Virus record (IMG/VR): IMGVR_UViG_3300025000_000144
Span: 1 to 51,116 of that record
Strand: one strand, 5' to 3'
Length of the DNA stretch: 51,116 nt
Origin: a virus
Position numbers and translations under genes: made by a program. Positions 8,219-15,962 of the stretch are shown here, piece by piece; the stretch's first letter is position 1, and each line of letters starts with the position of its first letter. The notes under the pieces are model-generated. The model saw only the letters and a program-made list of their open reading frames with translations, did no database searches and was not told where the DNA came from.

Positions 8219-8681
8219 ATTTTAATCCTCTTTTTTACCACCAATATTTTTTAAGAATTCTAATTTTTGTATTCAAAAACGGCTTATTTTAGCAATTAGA
8301 ATACCGGCGAAAATTTAAATTTAAGATGATTTTCCTGGTAATTGATCATAAAAACGGCATAATCCGGTATTATATGAGACAATAGCAATAATGGCTCGTT
8401 GTAATATAAAAGTAATATTTCATGTACATTAAAATTACCACCAATTGAAAAAATAAGGATGGATTTAAACGGAGGTATCAAAGTATCAGATCGTCGTTAA
8501 AATGCGTTAAAATCAATCCTGTGTTATGTTTTAAGATATCTTAATATCTTTTTATCCTTTTTGTATTTAAAACACTGGTAATCTTAAAAAATGAAGACAA
8601 TTTTAAGTTATCTAATGTAATTCTCATTTTATTTTAATGTTTGCCGGTCATACTGAATTATATCTTAAAGGAGATGAAAAA
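8219..8681. other. Gene-poor spacer before the small-gene array
   Basis: About 460 bases between divergent units. AT-rich, with a repeated AAGATATCTTAATATCTTTTT-like stretch near 8530-8555 and repeated GTTAAAAT words near 8500. No convincing promoter for the first rightward gene could be pointed to, although one must lie here or be of phage type. A 61-codon minus-strand reading frame was judged non-coding. Confidence 0.5.
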
Positions 8682-8861
8682 ATGACAAAAAGACATTATG
8701 TCGAAATTGCAAGCGGATTTAATAATTTGTTAAAAAATACCAGTGAATTAGATCAGACTGGTATATGGATTTCGATAGGTATGATGATCGAGATTTTCAA
8801 AAATGATAATCCCCTATTCGATGAAGCACGATTTATGCAAGCGGTAAAAAAAGGACTGTAA
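8682..8861 (+). CDS. Small protein of unknown function, 59 aa
   Basis: First gene of the rightward array. ATG 8682 follows AAAGGAG; an ATG 45 bases upstream is in frame but lacks an SD. Helical-looking, soluble, with basic residues at both ends. No family recognised. Confidence 0.72.
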   Translation: MTKRHYVEIASGFNNLLKNTSELDQTGIWISIGMMIEIFKNDNPLFDEARFMQAVKKGL

Positions 8862-8966
8862 TTCTGAAATCATCATGTGATATAATCTCATAACAGGATT
8901 GTATCACAGAATGATGGTAGAATCACATATACCATAAAAACATTATTTCATTAAGGAGAGGATCAA

Positions 8967-9080
8967 ATGAAAAAATTAATCAGTAAAAAATGGCAACTAG
9001 AAAAGAATCAAATCCGGCAATATAACCTTAAGCGCGCCAGGATTGACAAAAACAAAAGGATCGAATTTTTAACCCGTTGA
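8967..9080 (+). CDS. Very basic micropeptide, 37 aa
   Basis: ATG follows TTAAGGAG downstream of the first copy of the 18-bp element. Lys and Arg make up more than a third of the residues, suggesting nucleic-acid or ribosome binding. No family recognised. Confidence 0.62.
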   Translation: MKKLISKKWQLEKNQIRQYNLKRARIDKNKRIEFLTR

Positions 9081-9167
9081 TTTTAGATCATGGAAGTATA
9101 ACAAAAAGTATGCTTATACTTCCAGAATGTAAGATCAAACCATAATCAAATAATAGGAGCGCGTAAA

Positions 9168-9422
9168 ATGAAAAAAGTACACTTGTATAAACTTAAAGCA
9201 GAATTTAAGGACGGGCATAAAATAAATTTAAAAATTGTCGCGTCAGATATTAGCTGGTTAACTTGTCATATTAATGATATGTCATCATTAAATAGTTTTC
9301 ACGCGGATATCATAAAAGAAAATTATGCAACGGTTAAAGATGAGAATTTTGGATCATCAGACTGGACGCAGGAATTAGAAAAAGATCAAAAACGATGGAA
9401 GACAATTAAGGATAGTATATAA
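9168..9422 (+). CDS. Small protein of unknown function, 84 aa
   Basis: ATG follows AATAGGAGCGCG. The first 30 residues look like two beta-strands (LYKLKAEFKDGHKINLKIVA); the rest is helical and charged. Array gene, followed directly by the 18-bp element at 9427. Function unknown. Confidence 0.72.
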   Translation: MKKVHLYKLKAEFKDGHKINLKIVASDISWLTCHINDMSSLNSFHADIIKENYATVKDENFGSSDWTQELEKDQKRWKTIKDSI

Positions 9423-9468
9423 CATAATGAATATCTTATTTCATGCAGTATATAACAGGAGCTAAAAA

Positions 9469-9681
9469 ATGATTGAATATCCAAATATTGAAAAAATGAA
9501 CGATGACTTAATAAGGTATGCAACGTGCGAATGCTTAAATCATGAATTGCATGATTTAATTTTAGATGTTTGTTTTGAAATTACATCATGCTTGTCTTTA
9601 GATCAAGTACAAAAATCTTTTAAAAGTTTTGATTTATCTATTAGTTTATATCGTAAAATGTGGTTAAAATATTGTCATTAA
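9469..9681 (+). CDS. Small helical protein, 70 aa
   Basis: ATG follows AACAGGAGC. Four cysteines are scattered without a zinc pattern; the sequence looks all-helical. Unknown function. A promoter starts 4 bases after the stop. Confidence 0.7.
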   Translation: MIEYPNIEKMNDDLIRYATCECLNHELHDLILDVCFEITSCLSLDQVQKSFKSFDLSISLYRKMWLKYCH

Positions 9682-9684
9682 CTA

Positions 9685-9712
9685 TTGACAATATTTATTA
9701 ATCTGTTATAAT
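9685..9712 (+). promoter_or_regulatory. Sigma70-type promoter
   Basis: TTGACA 9685-9690, 16-base spacer, TATAAT 9707-9712 with TG one base upstream. Drives 9755 onward. Confidence 0.85.
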
Positions 9713-9754
9713 CAATATAACAGAATCAATCAAATAGATAACAGGAGATAAAAA

Positions 9755-10063
9755 ATGACTGAAAATAAAATTAAGGCTCATGTACTAATTCTTAACAGTA
9801 AGATGGATTTAAACGGTAACAGATATTTTTCTTGTGTGATTACCAGGTTATCCGATGGAAAAATGGCAAGCGGTCAGATATCCGGCGGAGAATCAAACGT
9901 AACCTATAGCATGAGACAATTTTTTGGCGATTGGGATTCTTTTATCTATACCACTAAAGAGATGCCAATTCGGGAATATAACAGATTTACAAAAACCATG
10001 CCGTATATCGGATGTACGCCAGAAGAAATTAATAAAAACATCATGGATCAATGGGACAAGTAG
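9755..10063 (+). CDS. Small protein of unknown function, 102 aa
   Basis: ATG follows AACAGGAGATAAAAA. Strand-rich N-terminus (HVLILNSKMDLNGNRYFSCV), then a glycine-serine turn and a helical C-terminus. No membrane span. First gene behind the 9685 promoter. Not recognised. Confidence 0.74.
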   Translation: MTENKIKAHVLILNSKMDLNGNRYFSCVITRLSDGKMASGQISGGESNVTYSMRQFFGDWDSFIYTTKEMPIREYNRFTKTMPYIGCTPEEINKNIMDQWDK

Positions 10064-10064
10064 A

Positions 10065-10154
10065 ATGCCTGTTATAATCTTTACACTTGTTTTATTCGCG
10101 TTTTTATTAGCAATATGCGGATTATACCGCCTGATAACAGGTAAAAACATATAA
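10065..10154 (+). CDS. Membrane micropeptide, 29 aa
   Basis: ATG one base after the previous stop. Residues 3-20 (VIIFTLVLFAFLLAICGL) form one transmembrane helix, followed by a short basic tail. No clear SD (GGGACAAG only), so translation is probably coupled to the gene before it. Confidence 0.5.
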   Translation: MPVIIFTLVLFAFLLAICGLYRLITGKNI

Positions 10155-10174
10155 CAGAATAGGAGAATGCTAAA

Positions 10175-10363
10175 ATGAAAAACGTATTAATCTTAACTTG
10201 CAATAATGATCATAGTTTGACGGTCACGGCATATAAGGATGATGATAATTATTTTGTCATCCGGTCTTATCCTCAATTTTCTGATATAAAATCAGTAAGA
10301 ATGTATTGTCGCGGTTTGGCATCATTCTTAAACATGCCGTTTGTGGAAGTAAACGAGGTTTAA
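10175..10363 (+). CDS. Small protein of unknown function, 62 aa
   Basis: ATG follows AATAGGAG. Beta-strand-like, with an ILTCNNDHSLTVTAYKDDD start. Its last base overlaps the 18-bp element at 10363. Not recognised. Confidence 0.7.
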   Translation: MKNVLILTCNNDHSLTVTAYKDDDNYFVIRSYPQFSDIKSVRMYCRGLASFLNMPFVEVNEV

Positions 10364-10410
10364 TGAAATAATCTTTTCATATGGTAAAATCAAATAACAG
10401 GAGGTACAAA

Positions 10411-10608
10411 ATGAATAAGGAATTAACAACGGTTGAAACTGGTTTTGCATTACGAATTGACGGGACGCTAACCGCAGAAAATATAACAATCGAAGAAGTC
10501 TTTAACATTATTGAAGGATTATATAATCCTGACGAAAACTTTTCGATTGAAGCATGGGTTTGTGACCCAGATCATAAACCAAATTATTATTGGGCAGAAG
10601 TAGCATAA
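10411..10608 (+). CDS. Small acidic protein, 65 aa
   Basis: ATG 10411 with AACAGGAGG upstream; an earlier in-frame ATG at 10381 abuts the 18-bp element and has no SD. Acidic, with a C-terminal tryptophan/proline-rich end. Unknown function. Confidence 0.72.
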   Translation: MNKELTTVETGFALRIDGTLTAENITIEEVFNIIEGLYNPDENFSIEAWVCDPDHKPNYYWAEVA

Positions 10609-10634
10609 CCAGGAAAATTTAAGGTAATGTTCTA

Positions 10635-10663
10635 TTGTATTTTCTATAACAACGTGCTATAAT
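10635..10663 (+). promoter_or_regulatory. Sigma70-type promoter, weak -35
   Basis: TTGTAT 10635-10640, 17-base spacer, TATAAT 10658-10663 with extended TGC just before it (CGTGC-TATAAT, as at 13632). Confidence 0.75.
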
Positions 10664-10697
10664 TAGGTCATAACAACAAACAAAAGGAGAAAAACAA

Positions 10698-10838
10698 ATG
10701 TGGAATATAAAAATTTTCAAGAATGAATCGCAAGCTCGACAATGGATGAAAAAGAATGAACGCAAATACAGAATGTCAATAGTTTTTATTAACAACGGTA
10801 TTATGGTCGAATACTGTAAACTAATCAAGGTTTATTAA
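10698..10838 (+). CDS. Small basic protein, 46 aa
   Basis: ATG follows AAAAGGAGAAAAACAA. Basic, with a helix-like first half (ESQARQWMKKNERKYR) and a strand-like end. Unknown function; first gene behind the promoter at 10635. Confidence 0.68.
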   Translation: MWNIKIFKNESQARQWMKKNERKYRMSIVFINNGIMVEYCKLIKVY

Positions 10839-10854
10839 AAAGGAGAAAATCAAA

Positions 10855-10965
10855 ATGCTAGAATTGCTAATCTTTGCGCTTATTATGATTGTTGCCTTAA
10901 TTATCAAGGTATCATCTATGGATGATAGAATCCAGGAATTAGAAAAAAAGATCAAAAAACAATAA
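10855..10965 (+). CDS. Membrane micropeptide with coiled tail, 36 aa
   Basis: ATG follows AAAAGGAG. Transmembrane helix at about residues 2-18, then a charged heptad-like tail (DRIQELEKKIKKQ). This layout resembles small phage membrane anchors. Function unknown. Confidence 0.68.
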   Translation: MLELLIFALIMIVALIIKVSSMDDRIQELEKKIKKQ

Positions 10966-11010
10966 CACATAATGAAAATCCGATTTTATGTAACAGGAGG
11001 ATAACAACAC

Positions 11011-11250
11011 ATGCTAAAAGTGACAATATATAGTAATGATGGCAGTAAACGTCAGGCAGATTGTATTTTCAGGACTAATGCAGTATTTATCAGGTTTTTA
11101 AACAAATATGAGAATTATGGTGGTTTTAAAAGATTTAATTGGGATTTAAGGGATGATCAATATAATCCTAGTCATCAGGAATTAGGCGGTATTTTATCAT
11201 GCAATGATGAAGGATTTATCAGTATTTTCAGAAGACTATACACCATATAA
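11011..11250 (+). CDS. Small protein of unknown function, 79 aa
   Basis: ATG follows AACAGGAGGATAACAACAC, behind the 18-bp element at 10972. Basic N-terminal strands, aromatic-rich middle. Not recognised. Confidence 0.72.
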   Translation: MLKVTIYSNDGSKRQADCIFRTNAVFIRFLNKYENYGGFKRFNWDLRDDQYNPSHQELGGILSCNDEGFISIFRRLYTI

Positions 11251-11267
11251 CAGGAAAGGATCAAACA

Positions 11268-11432
11268 ATGCCAATTAACAGGAGACTACGATGGTTTTTA
11301 GAAAATCTTATCAGGTGCGAAGACAATGACAAAAGGATCAACCAGGCCATACTGGCAATAAGAATTATAGAACGTGGGCTGATAACAGAATCCGAGCTAC
11401 AAATGATGGAAAAACTAGGGTTTAAACATTAA
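11268..11432 (+). CDS. Small helical basic protein, 54 aa
   Basis: ATG follows CAGGAAAGGATCAAACA. Helical, with arginines spread along it (MPINRRLRWFLENLIRCEDN); the end (ESELQMMEKLGF) looks like a short helix-turn-helix-like or dimer helix. Unknown function. Confidence 0.65.
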   Translation: MPINRRLRWFLENLIRCEDNDKRINQAILAIRIIERGLITESELQMMEKLGFKH

Positions 11433-11443
11433 CAAATTGCCTA

Positions 11444-11471
11444 TTGACAACCCGTAACAATCAGGTATAAT
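11444..11471 (+). promoter_or_regulatory. Sigma70-type promoter
   Basis: TTGACA 11444-11449, 16-base spacer, TATAAT 11466-11471; no extended -10. The upstream AAATTGCCTA also precedes the promoters at 15462 and 17573. Confidence 0.85.
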
Positions 11472-11494
11472 TAAATCAGAAAAGGATAATCAAT

Positions 11495-11692
11495 ATGGAA
11501 AAACCGATTAATCAATATCCAGATGGCACAGAAGTTTTGTGGATGGCTCATTATCGCCAAGATCCAAACGGTGGAGACATGGACGGCATGGCAGTAAAAC
11601 TATCCGGCAAATTAGAAGGCGTTGCAGTAGAAGCTCAAAAAATTGCCGTAGAATATAACATGATTTTACAATGTTTAAGAAGGCGATATTAA
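11495..11692 (+). CDS. Small protein of unknown function, 65 aa
   Basis: ATG follows AAAAGGATAATCAAT. Strand-like and proline-rich at the start, with an aspartate/glycine loop (DPNGGDMDG) and a helical end. First gene behind the promoter at 11444. Confidence 0.68.
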   Translation: MEKPINQYPDGTEVLWMAHYRQDPNGGDMDGMAVKLSGKLEGVAVEAQKIAVEYNMILQCLRRRY

Positions 11693-11699
11693 TAACACA

Positions 11700-11748
11700 A
11701 TGAAACAATCCTTTTATGGGGTTGTACACAATGAAATTCAAGTTTTAT
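11700..11748 (+). repeat. Tandem pair of 18-bp elements
   Basis: Two reverse-type copies, ATGAAA-N6-TTTTAT at 11700-11717 and 11731-11748, are separated by 13 bases and followed by ATAACAGGAG and the next gene. The ATG inside the first copy opens a longer reading frame but has no SD. Confidence 0.85.
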
Positions 11749-11768
11749 CTATAACAGGAGATTATCAT

Positions 11769-12101
11769 ATGGTCTTAACAAAAACAGAATTTGCTTTATA
11801 TGAAGACATGAAAAATAATGGCGGTAGACAAGAATCATGGGATTGGGAATCTGATTACAGGTTTGCGCTTATAATCAATGATGTGGAATCCGCTAATTTA
11901 ATCAGAAAAGCATGTGACTCTTCATCCGTAGCGGTTTTTCGTTATGCAGCGGTAAGATCAACGGGAATAACACAGAAGCGGTTATCTTGCTTGCGCCAAT
12001 TGGTAAAAAAGCAATTGGTTGATAGTTATTGGAGCGGATTAGGAGAAGGCGCGGTTAGTCAATATAATTTACGGCGTGTTCGCACCTATGCCGTTAGATA
12101 A
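11769..12101 (+). CDS. Small protein of unknown function, 110 aa
   Basis: Start chosen at ATG 11769 because ATAACAGGAG lies 9 bases upstream; the in-frame ATG at 11700 belongs to the 18-bp element. The middle is tryptophan-rich and acidic, while the C-terminal third is very basic (RRVRTYAVR), a layout seen in nucleic-acid-binding proteins. No family recognised. Confidence 0.72.
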   Translation: MVLTKTEFALYEDMKNNGGRQESWDWESDYRFALIINDVESANLIRKACDSSSVAVFRYAAVRSTGITQKRLSCLRQLVKKQLVDSYWSGLGEGAVSQYNLRRVRTYAVR

Positions 12102-12122
12102 AAACATAACAGGAGGCATAAA

Positions 12123-12305
12123 ATGATCACAGAATTAAAATCAGTCACGGTAAAAGGCAAGGTAGAAAAAGATGTTTACGGGACATTTGATGATGTAATC
12201 AAAGGGATGTTCATAGATCGAGACTCTATGGAGACTATTTTTTGGAGATTTCTCGATAGGAACGTAACCATCACCATAACAGAAACACCAGAACAGGAGG
12301 TATAA
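12123..12305 (+). CDS. Small protein of unknown function, 60 aa
   Basis: ATG follows AACAGGAGGCATAAA. Its last codons provide the CAGGAGG for the next gene, one base away, so the two are coupled. Strand-like, acidic. Unknown. Confidence 0.7.
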   Translation: MITELKSVTVKGKVEKDVYGTFDDVIKGMFIDRDSMETIFWRFLDRNVTITITETPEQEV

Positions 12306-12306
12306 A

Positions 12307-12489
12307 ATGAAGTATGGTATATTTGTAATCTATGAAAACGGAACAATCAAAAGGTATGACGAAGACATGGGTTTTGAATCCGCAGAAAAAGCTTGTGATA
12401 GCCTGAAATTATGGCAGGAAATGTACCATGAGGATTATTTACCTTTGGGAGGATTGTATTTTACATTTCTACCCGTTTTTACACGATAA
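12307..12489 (+). CDS. Small protein of unknown function, 60 aa
   Basis: ATG follows CAGGAGGTATAAA. Starts KYGIFVIYENGTIKRYDED, a strand-turn-strand, then a helix; the end is aromatic. Its stop overlaps the 18-bp element at 12486. Unknown. Confidence 0.7.
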   Translation: MKYGIFVIYENGTIKRYDEDMGFESAEKACDSLKLWQEMYHEDYLPLGGLYFTFLPVFTR

Positions 12490-12530
12490 AATGTCAATTT
12501 CATAACAACTAACCAGGAAAGGATGACGAC

Positions 12531-13403
12531 TTGAAAAAATCAATAACTGCTATTATAACAACCGCAGGATTGGTTTTAATTATGTGTAACAGCATAACAA
12601 TAACCAGGAATCCCATCCAAAAATCATCCTCTAATTTCAAGGTAAAAGATAATGCCGTTGTTACAACTACAAATACAATAAACGTGGCAAAAAACATTGT
12701 ACCCATAGTAGATACGGGTATGAAGTATGACATATCTTCATATTATCACAAACAGATGGATAACAGCGAATACCGATATGGTTTTTTGTATTCTGTAAGG
12801 GATTACTTTAATGGCGAAGACGTCCGTTATAATTTCTGTGGTGTAATGACACTTCTAAACACAATGGATATCATACAAGGATATAACAGCATGTCGGCCA
12901 CAGAAATAGTAAACACATATTTTGTAGATGACAACGGCAATATTGTGCCTACGTATGAAGGCAGGGGATCGGCATTCAGGGACAGCAACGGATCAATGTC
13001 TCCAACGAGCTTATACTGGATGGCTGATAAAATTGGTGCAGACACAGATTTATGGCATATGACAGTTGTTTATGGTGCAGTTGATTTTACCCTATTGGAA
13101 CCCGTGAGAAAATCAGATGTGGAACAGATAGTCGAGAAAGCAAAGTCTGAAGTTTTTGCCAACAACGGCGTGATTATTGCTCATGTCGGAATAGCAAGCG
13201 CAGGACAATTTAGTTATTGGCATTTTATAGTTATAGAAAATATGAAAATAACCGCGAACGGCGACCTGGAACTGCTAATTGTGGATTCTATGGGATATTA
13301 CGGATGGGTAGACGCTAACGAATATCTGATATCCGCAGAGCCTTATAACAGCGATATATTTACAGGTATTGTAAATCTTTATGGCGTAATTCCAAACAGA
13401 TAA
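12531..13403 (+). CDS. Secreted C39/papain-like cysteine peptidase, 290 aa
   Basis: Starts at TTG 12531 behind AGGAAAGGATGACGAC. Residues 1-22 form a signal peptide or anchor (KK, then a hydrophobic run ending LIMC). The middle holds YNFCGVMTLLNTMDIIQGYN (cysteine near residue 104), the CG-xx-xx-L pattern of C39-type peptidases; the histidine would be in SYWHFIVIEN near 236 and the third residue in LIVDSMGYYGWV near 255. It would act outside the cytoplasmic membrane, on a secreted peptide or envelope protein. It could also be an inactive family member. It is by far the largest gene in this part of the array, flanked by genes of about 60 codons. Confidence 0.68.
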   Translation: MKKSITAIITTAGLVLIMCNSITITRNPIQKSSSNFKVKDNAVVTTTNTINVAKNIVPIVDTGMKYDISSYYHKQMDNSEYRYGFLYSVRDYFNGEDVRYNFCGVMTLLNTMDIIQGYNSMSATEIVNTYFVDDNGNIVPTYEGRGSAFRDSNGSMSPTSLYWMADKIGADTDLWHMTVVYGAVDFTLLEPVRKSDVEQIVEKAKSEVFANNGVIIAHVGIASAGQFSYWHFIVIENMKITANGDLELLIVDSMGYYGWVDANEYLISAEPYNSDIFTGIVNLYGVIPNR

Positions 13404-13416
13404 CAGGAGGCACAAA

Positions 13417-13584
13417 ATGTTTACTATTCAAGATATTATGGACAGGTACAAGGTTAGGTCGTGGCGTGAAACAGATGATTACCTAGTTGCTATCAGAAAA
13501 GGTAAAATGTGGTTGTACTTTCAATGGCAGGATGATGAAATCGGATATATTCAGGTGGGATCAACGGATCATTTTGAACATTAG
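13417..13584 (+). CDS. Small tryptophan-rich protein, 55 aa
   Basis: ATG follows ATAACAGGAGGCACAAA. Strand-rich, with several Trp and Tyr residues in the second half (KMWLYFQWQDDEIGYIQV). Last gene before the promoter at 13609. Unknown function. Confidence 0.7.
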   Translation: MFTIQDIMDRYKVRSWRETDDYLVAIRKGKMWLYFQWQDDEIGYIQVGSTDHFEH

Positions 13585-13608
13585 ATAACTTAAAATATCC
13601 AGAAATAC

Positions 13609-13637
13609 TTGACTTCTTGAAATTGTCGTGCTATACT
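13609..13637 (+). promoter_or_regulatory. Sigma70-type promoter
   Basis: TTGACT 13609-13614, 17-base spacer, TATACT 13632-13637, extended TGC upstream. It starts a transcript with an unusually long leader. Confidence 0.82.
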
Positions 13638-13785
13638 TATAATATAAATGAAATGATGCGCTCGAATAAAATATCGGATATAAAGAAACATAAAAATAAA
13701 CATGCCCTAAAAATATGATGTTCGGAGGCGCAGTCCTCCACCGAAGCGCAAAATTTCAAATAACAGGTAATGAAAGGAGAATTTT
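13638..13785 (+). promoter_or_regulatory. Long 5' leader with GC-rich hairpin
   Basis: About 140 bases between the promoter and ATG 13786. At about 13722-13746 GGAGG pairs with CCTCC around CGCAGT, with TTC/GAA able to extend the stem past a bulge. This GC-rich patch stands out in AT-rich DNA, and the paired GGAGG could also be a sequestered SD. The end carries the 18-bp element at 13770, whose spacer supplies the real SD (GGAG). Confidence 0.45.
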
Positions 13786-14073
13786 ATGACAACCGATAAT
13801 CAATACTGGTTATCCCTGACCGAAGATCAAGTAAAAGATACGGCTAAACTATGGTCAAAAAAATTCACCACCAAACGACTGGAAACATTTATTGACTGGT
13901 ATAGAAAAATCAATCGCAATCTATTTCTAACACTATCAGAAGAAGAACGGCAAGGCAAAATTGAAACAGATAATGGTAAAGAAATGACTGCTATTCATAA
14001 TCGAGAACGTGTAGCCTTGATTGCCAGGTTTATGCGTGAAAATCCAAAAGACACTATACCGGATTACTTATAA
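13786..14073 (+). CDS. Small protein of unknown function, 95 aa
   Basis: ATG overlaps the right arm of the 18-bp element, and AAAGGAG in that element's spacer is the ribosome site. Helical and charged; the C-terminus reads ARFMRENPKDTIPDYL. Not recognised. Confidence 0.72.
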   Translation: MTTDNQYWLSLTEDQVKDTAKLWSKKFTTKRLETFIDWYRKINRNLFLTLSEEERQGKIETDNGKEMTAIHNRERVALIARFMRENPKDTIPDYL

Positions 14074-14110
14074 TAAAAGACCAATTTCATTAACAGAATA
14101 GGAGATACTA

Positions 14111-14464
14111 ATGACTGAATTAGAGCAGGAAGTAACCAAGATTTGTGAAGAACACGCAAGCGGTTATGACAGCGGTATGTCGGGGTTTATGTCTGATTTA
14201 CGGCGCGGTGGTTGTGTTTCGGGCATTATTGGTGCATTGTGCTACTACAGCGATACCAATAAATTCCATGATGATTTTGAAACCGATATTTGGGATTTAC
14301 TTTCAGAAAATGCAGAAGAGCAAGGCATCACTATTCCAGAATTTATTGCATCCTTGAATGGTGCTGATAACGTTGGCAGTATTGAACAACACAAGAATCT
14401 TTTAGCGTGGTTTGCATTTGAGGAAACCGCTTTTAGGTTGTTTGATAAAGACCAGGAGGATTAA
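14111..14464 (+). CDS. Conserved-looking phage protein, 117 aa
   Basis: ATG follows AATAGGAG. The stretch SGYDSGMSGFMSDLRRGGCVSG and the following ALCYYSDTNKFH resemble an uncharacterised family that recurs in phages of many hosts (possibly the one catalogued as DUF7222; from memory, not checked). Acidic, alpha-helical, no enzyme motif. It is 2 bases from the next gene. Confidence 0.72.
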   Translation: MTELEQEVTKICEEHASGYDSGMSGFMSDLRRGGCVSGIIGALCYYSDTNKFHDDFETDIWDLLSENAEEQGITIPEFIASLNGADNVGSIEQHKNLLAWFAFEETAFRLFDKDQED

Positions 14465-14466
14465 CC

Positions 14467-14691
14467 ATGATAAAATTGATGGTATCACATAATTGTGGAA
14501 TAAGTTATTTTTGCCAAAAAGAAGCTAACACAATAGAGGAACTAAAACCAGACTGTGAAAAATTGAATGAAGAAATGTGGAGATGGTATCTTGAAGACAC
14601 AGAAAATCCTAATGAATTAGTTGGTGATCCCTGCGCTATTCATGCTGGTATACTATCCTTTATTGATGGTCTCAACAAACAGCAATCATAA
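14467..14691 (+). CDS. Small acidic protein, 74 aa
   Basis: ATG follows CAGGAGGATTAACC, where the SD is inside the end of the preceding gene. Acidic and helical, with a strand-like first 20 residues. Unknown function. Confidence 0.7.
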   Translation: MIKLMVSHNCGISYFCQKEANTIEELKPDCEKLNEEMWRWYLEDTENPNELVGDPCAIHAGILSFIDGLNKQQS

Positions 14692-14729
14692 TAAAACAAG
14701 AATTTCATATAACAGAAAGGATAAAATAG

Positions 14730-14978
14730 ATGAACACAAATTATCGTATTCAGGAGTTAGAAGAAAAACGAGATGAATTTATTTTGAATGAATCTGTATT
14801 TGCTGATGAAAACCCATCATGGGGTGAGGTTGTGGATGCCAACGCAATAGCAGAACGGCAATGGAATGAAACAGATGACGGGAAAGAACTGAAAGGATTA
14901 ATCGCATTTATCAATGGCGATAACAGCGGATCATCTATTCATATCGTAACAGAAGAAAATCAGAATATCAACTACTAG
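14730..14978 (+). CDS. Small acidic protein, 82 aa
   Basis: ATG follows AGAAAGGATAAAATAG. Highly acidic, helical N-terminus (NYRIQELEEKRDEFI). Flanked by copies of the 18-bp element at 14691 and 14979. Unknown; acidity is compatible with a DNA mimic, but that is only a guess. Confidence 0.7.
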   Translation: MNTNYRIQELEEKRDEFILNESVFADENPSWGEVVDANAIAERQWNETDDGKELKGLIAFINGDNSGSSIHIVTEENQNINY

Positions 14979-15012
14979 ATAAAATACTATTTTCATTAAC
15001 AGGAGGTCAATA

Positions 15013-15216
15013 ATGAAACACACACGTGAAACCCTTAAACAGATTGATGTCAATAACAAAGACGAATTGATCACGGCTCTTTACGAAGTTGCAACAAGGC
15101 TATTCTATATCGGTGTGTTCTTTGGGGTTGAACAAGATCATAATACCGGAGAACGCAGTAAAGAAATTATGGATATGTACCGTATCCTTGTAGAAAAAAT
15201 GGGAATAAAATTATAA
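15013..15216 (+). CDS. Small helical protein, 67 aa
   Basis: ATG follows AACAGGAGGTCAATA. All-helical, with a hydrophobic central stretch (ATRLFYIGVFFGVEQ) that is probably a core helix. Unknown function. Confidence 0.7.
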   Translation: MKHTRETLKQIDVNNKDELITALYEVATRLFYIGVFFGVEQDHNTGERSKEIMDMYRILVEKMGIKL

Positions 15217-15233
15217 TAACAAAGGAGGATTGG

Positions 15234-15431
15234 ATGATTGTTAATAATAAAAATGATAGGTGGGTGCTAAAGGCTATGGCTCACAAATATAATTCGCCAT
15301 ATCATATCGGATTTGATTTGGAAATTTGGCAACAAGACAACAACACCTTTATTACAGTTTTTATGATTTCAATATGGAAATTCTATGCAGGAATTTTTTT
15401 GACCAGATTACCAAAGCGCATGACTAAATAA
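15234..15431 (+). CDS. Small protein of unknown function, 65 aa
   Basis: ATG follows AAAGGAGGATTGG. Aromatic-rich, with a possible amphipathic or membrane-attached segment (FITVFMISIWKFYAGIFL) near residues 39-57 and a basic end. Could be a tail-anchored membrane peptide. Confidence 0.66.
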   Translation: MIVNNKNDRWVLKAMAHKYNSPYHIGFDLEIWQQDNNTFITVFMISIWKFYAGIFLTRLPKRMTK

Positions 15432-15461
15432 AATGCAACTTTCATTAACGGAAATTGCCTA

Positions 15462-15490
15462 TTGCATTCTTATGAATATCGTGATACACT
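15462..15490 (+). promoter_or_regulatory. Sigma70-type promoter
   Basis: TTGCAT 15462-15467, 17-base spacer, TACACT 15485-15490, with TG one base before the -10. AAATTGCCTA upstream and TATAACAG downstream match the promoter at 17573. An 18-bp element ends 16 bases upstream. Confidence 0.7.
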
Positions 15491-15512
15491 TATAACAGAA
15501 AAGGAGACAATC

Positions 15513-15722
15513 ATGCTAATGTCAATTCAACTAAAACCAGAAGATATTATTTTCAATGAGAACGGATATATCGTAGTGAAACTTCATTATTATGCACAAT
15601 GGTCTAATGGTGCGTGGATATGCACAACGGAAGGTGAAAATATGGAAGACTATCATAAGAATAATGCTAAATCGGGCAAGACTGTTTTTATTGGCGGTAA
15701 CGGCGGAATATCTGTAGGATAA
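15513..15722 (+). CDS. Small protein of unknown function, 69 aa
   Basis: Start chosen at ATG 15513 with AAAAGGAG upstream; the earlier in-frame ATG at 15462 overlaps the -35 box. Strand-rich with a glycine-rich C-terminus (FIGGNGGISVG). Unknown function. Confidence 0.72.
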   Translation: MLMSIQLKPEDIIFNENGYIVVKLHYYAQWSNGAWICTTEGENMEDYHKNNAKSGKTVFIGGNGGISVG

Positions 15723-15773
15723 TATAAAACGCTGTTTTTATGTAACACTATTAGACAATGAAAGGACAATTTT

Positions 15774-15929
15774 ATGATAACTAAACAGGAAATTTATGAT
15801 CTCATAAGCAAGGTGCTAACTGATAGTAAAAATGAAGAATATGCAACCATCCAGGACGAAGCGTGTGATATGTGGGATTTGTTAGTGCTTATTCAGGATC
15901 GTTGGGAAGATACTATAACAGCACAATAA
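15774..15929 (+). CDS. Small helical protein, 51 aa
   Basis: ATG overlaps the right arm of an 18-bp element (15758-15775), whose spacer supplies the AAAGGA ribosome site. Acidic and helical throughout. Unknown function. Confidence 0.66.
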   Translation: MITKQEIYDLISKVLTDSKNEEYATIQDEACDMWDLLVLIQDRWEDTITAQ

Positions 15930-15962
15930 AAGCAAGATTTCATTATATAACAGGAGGACGAT

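Noticed and set aside
8296-8481. 61-codon minus-strand reading frame
   Set aside because: TTG start without SD, unlike all neighbours, and no protein-like pattern; the frame opens by chance in AT-rich DNA.
11700-11768. Upstream ATG 11700 as the start of the 11769 gene
   Set aside because: It is part of an 18-bp element, lacks an SD, and a good SD precedes ATG 11769. The same reasoning rejected ATG 28141 and ATG 29608.
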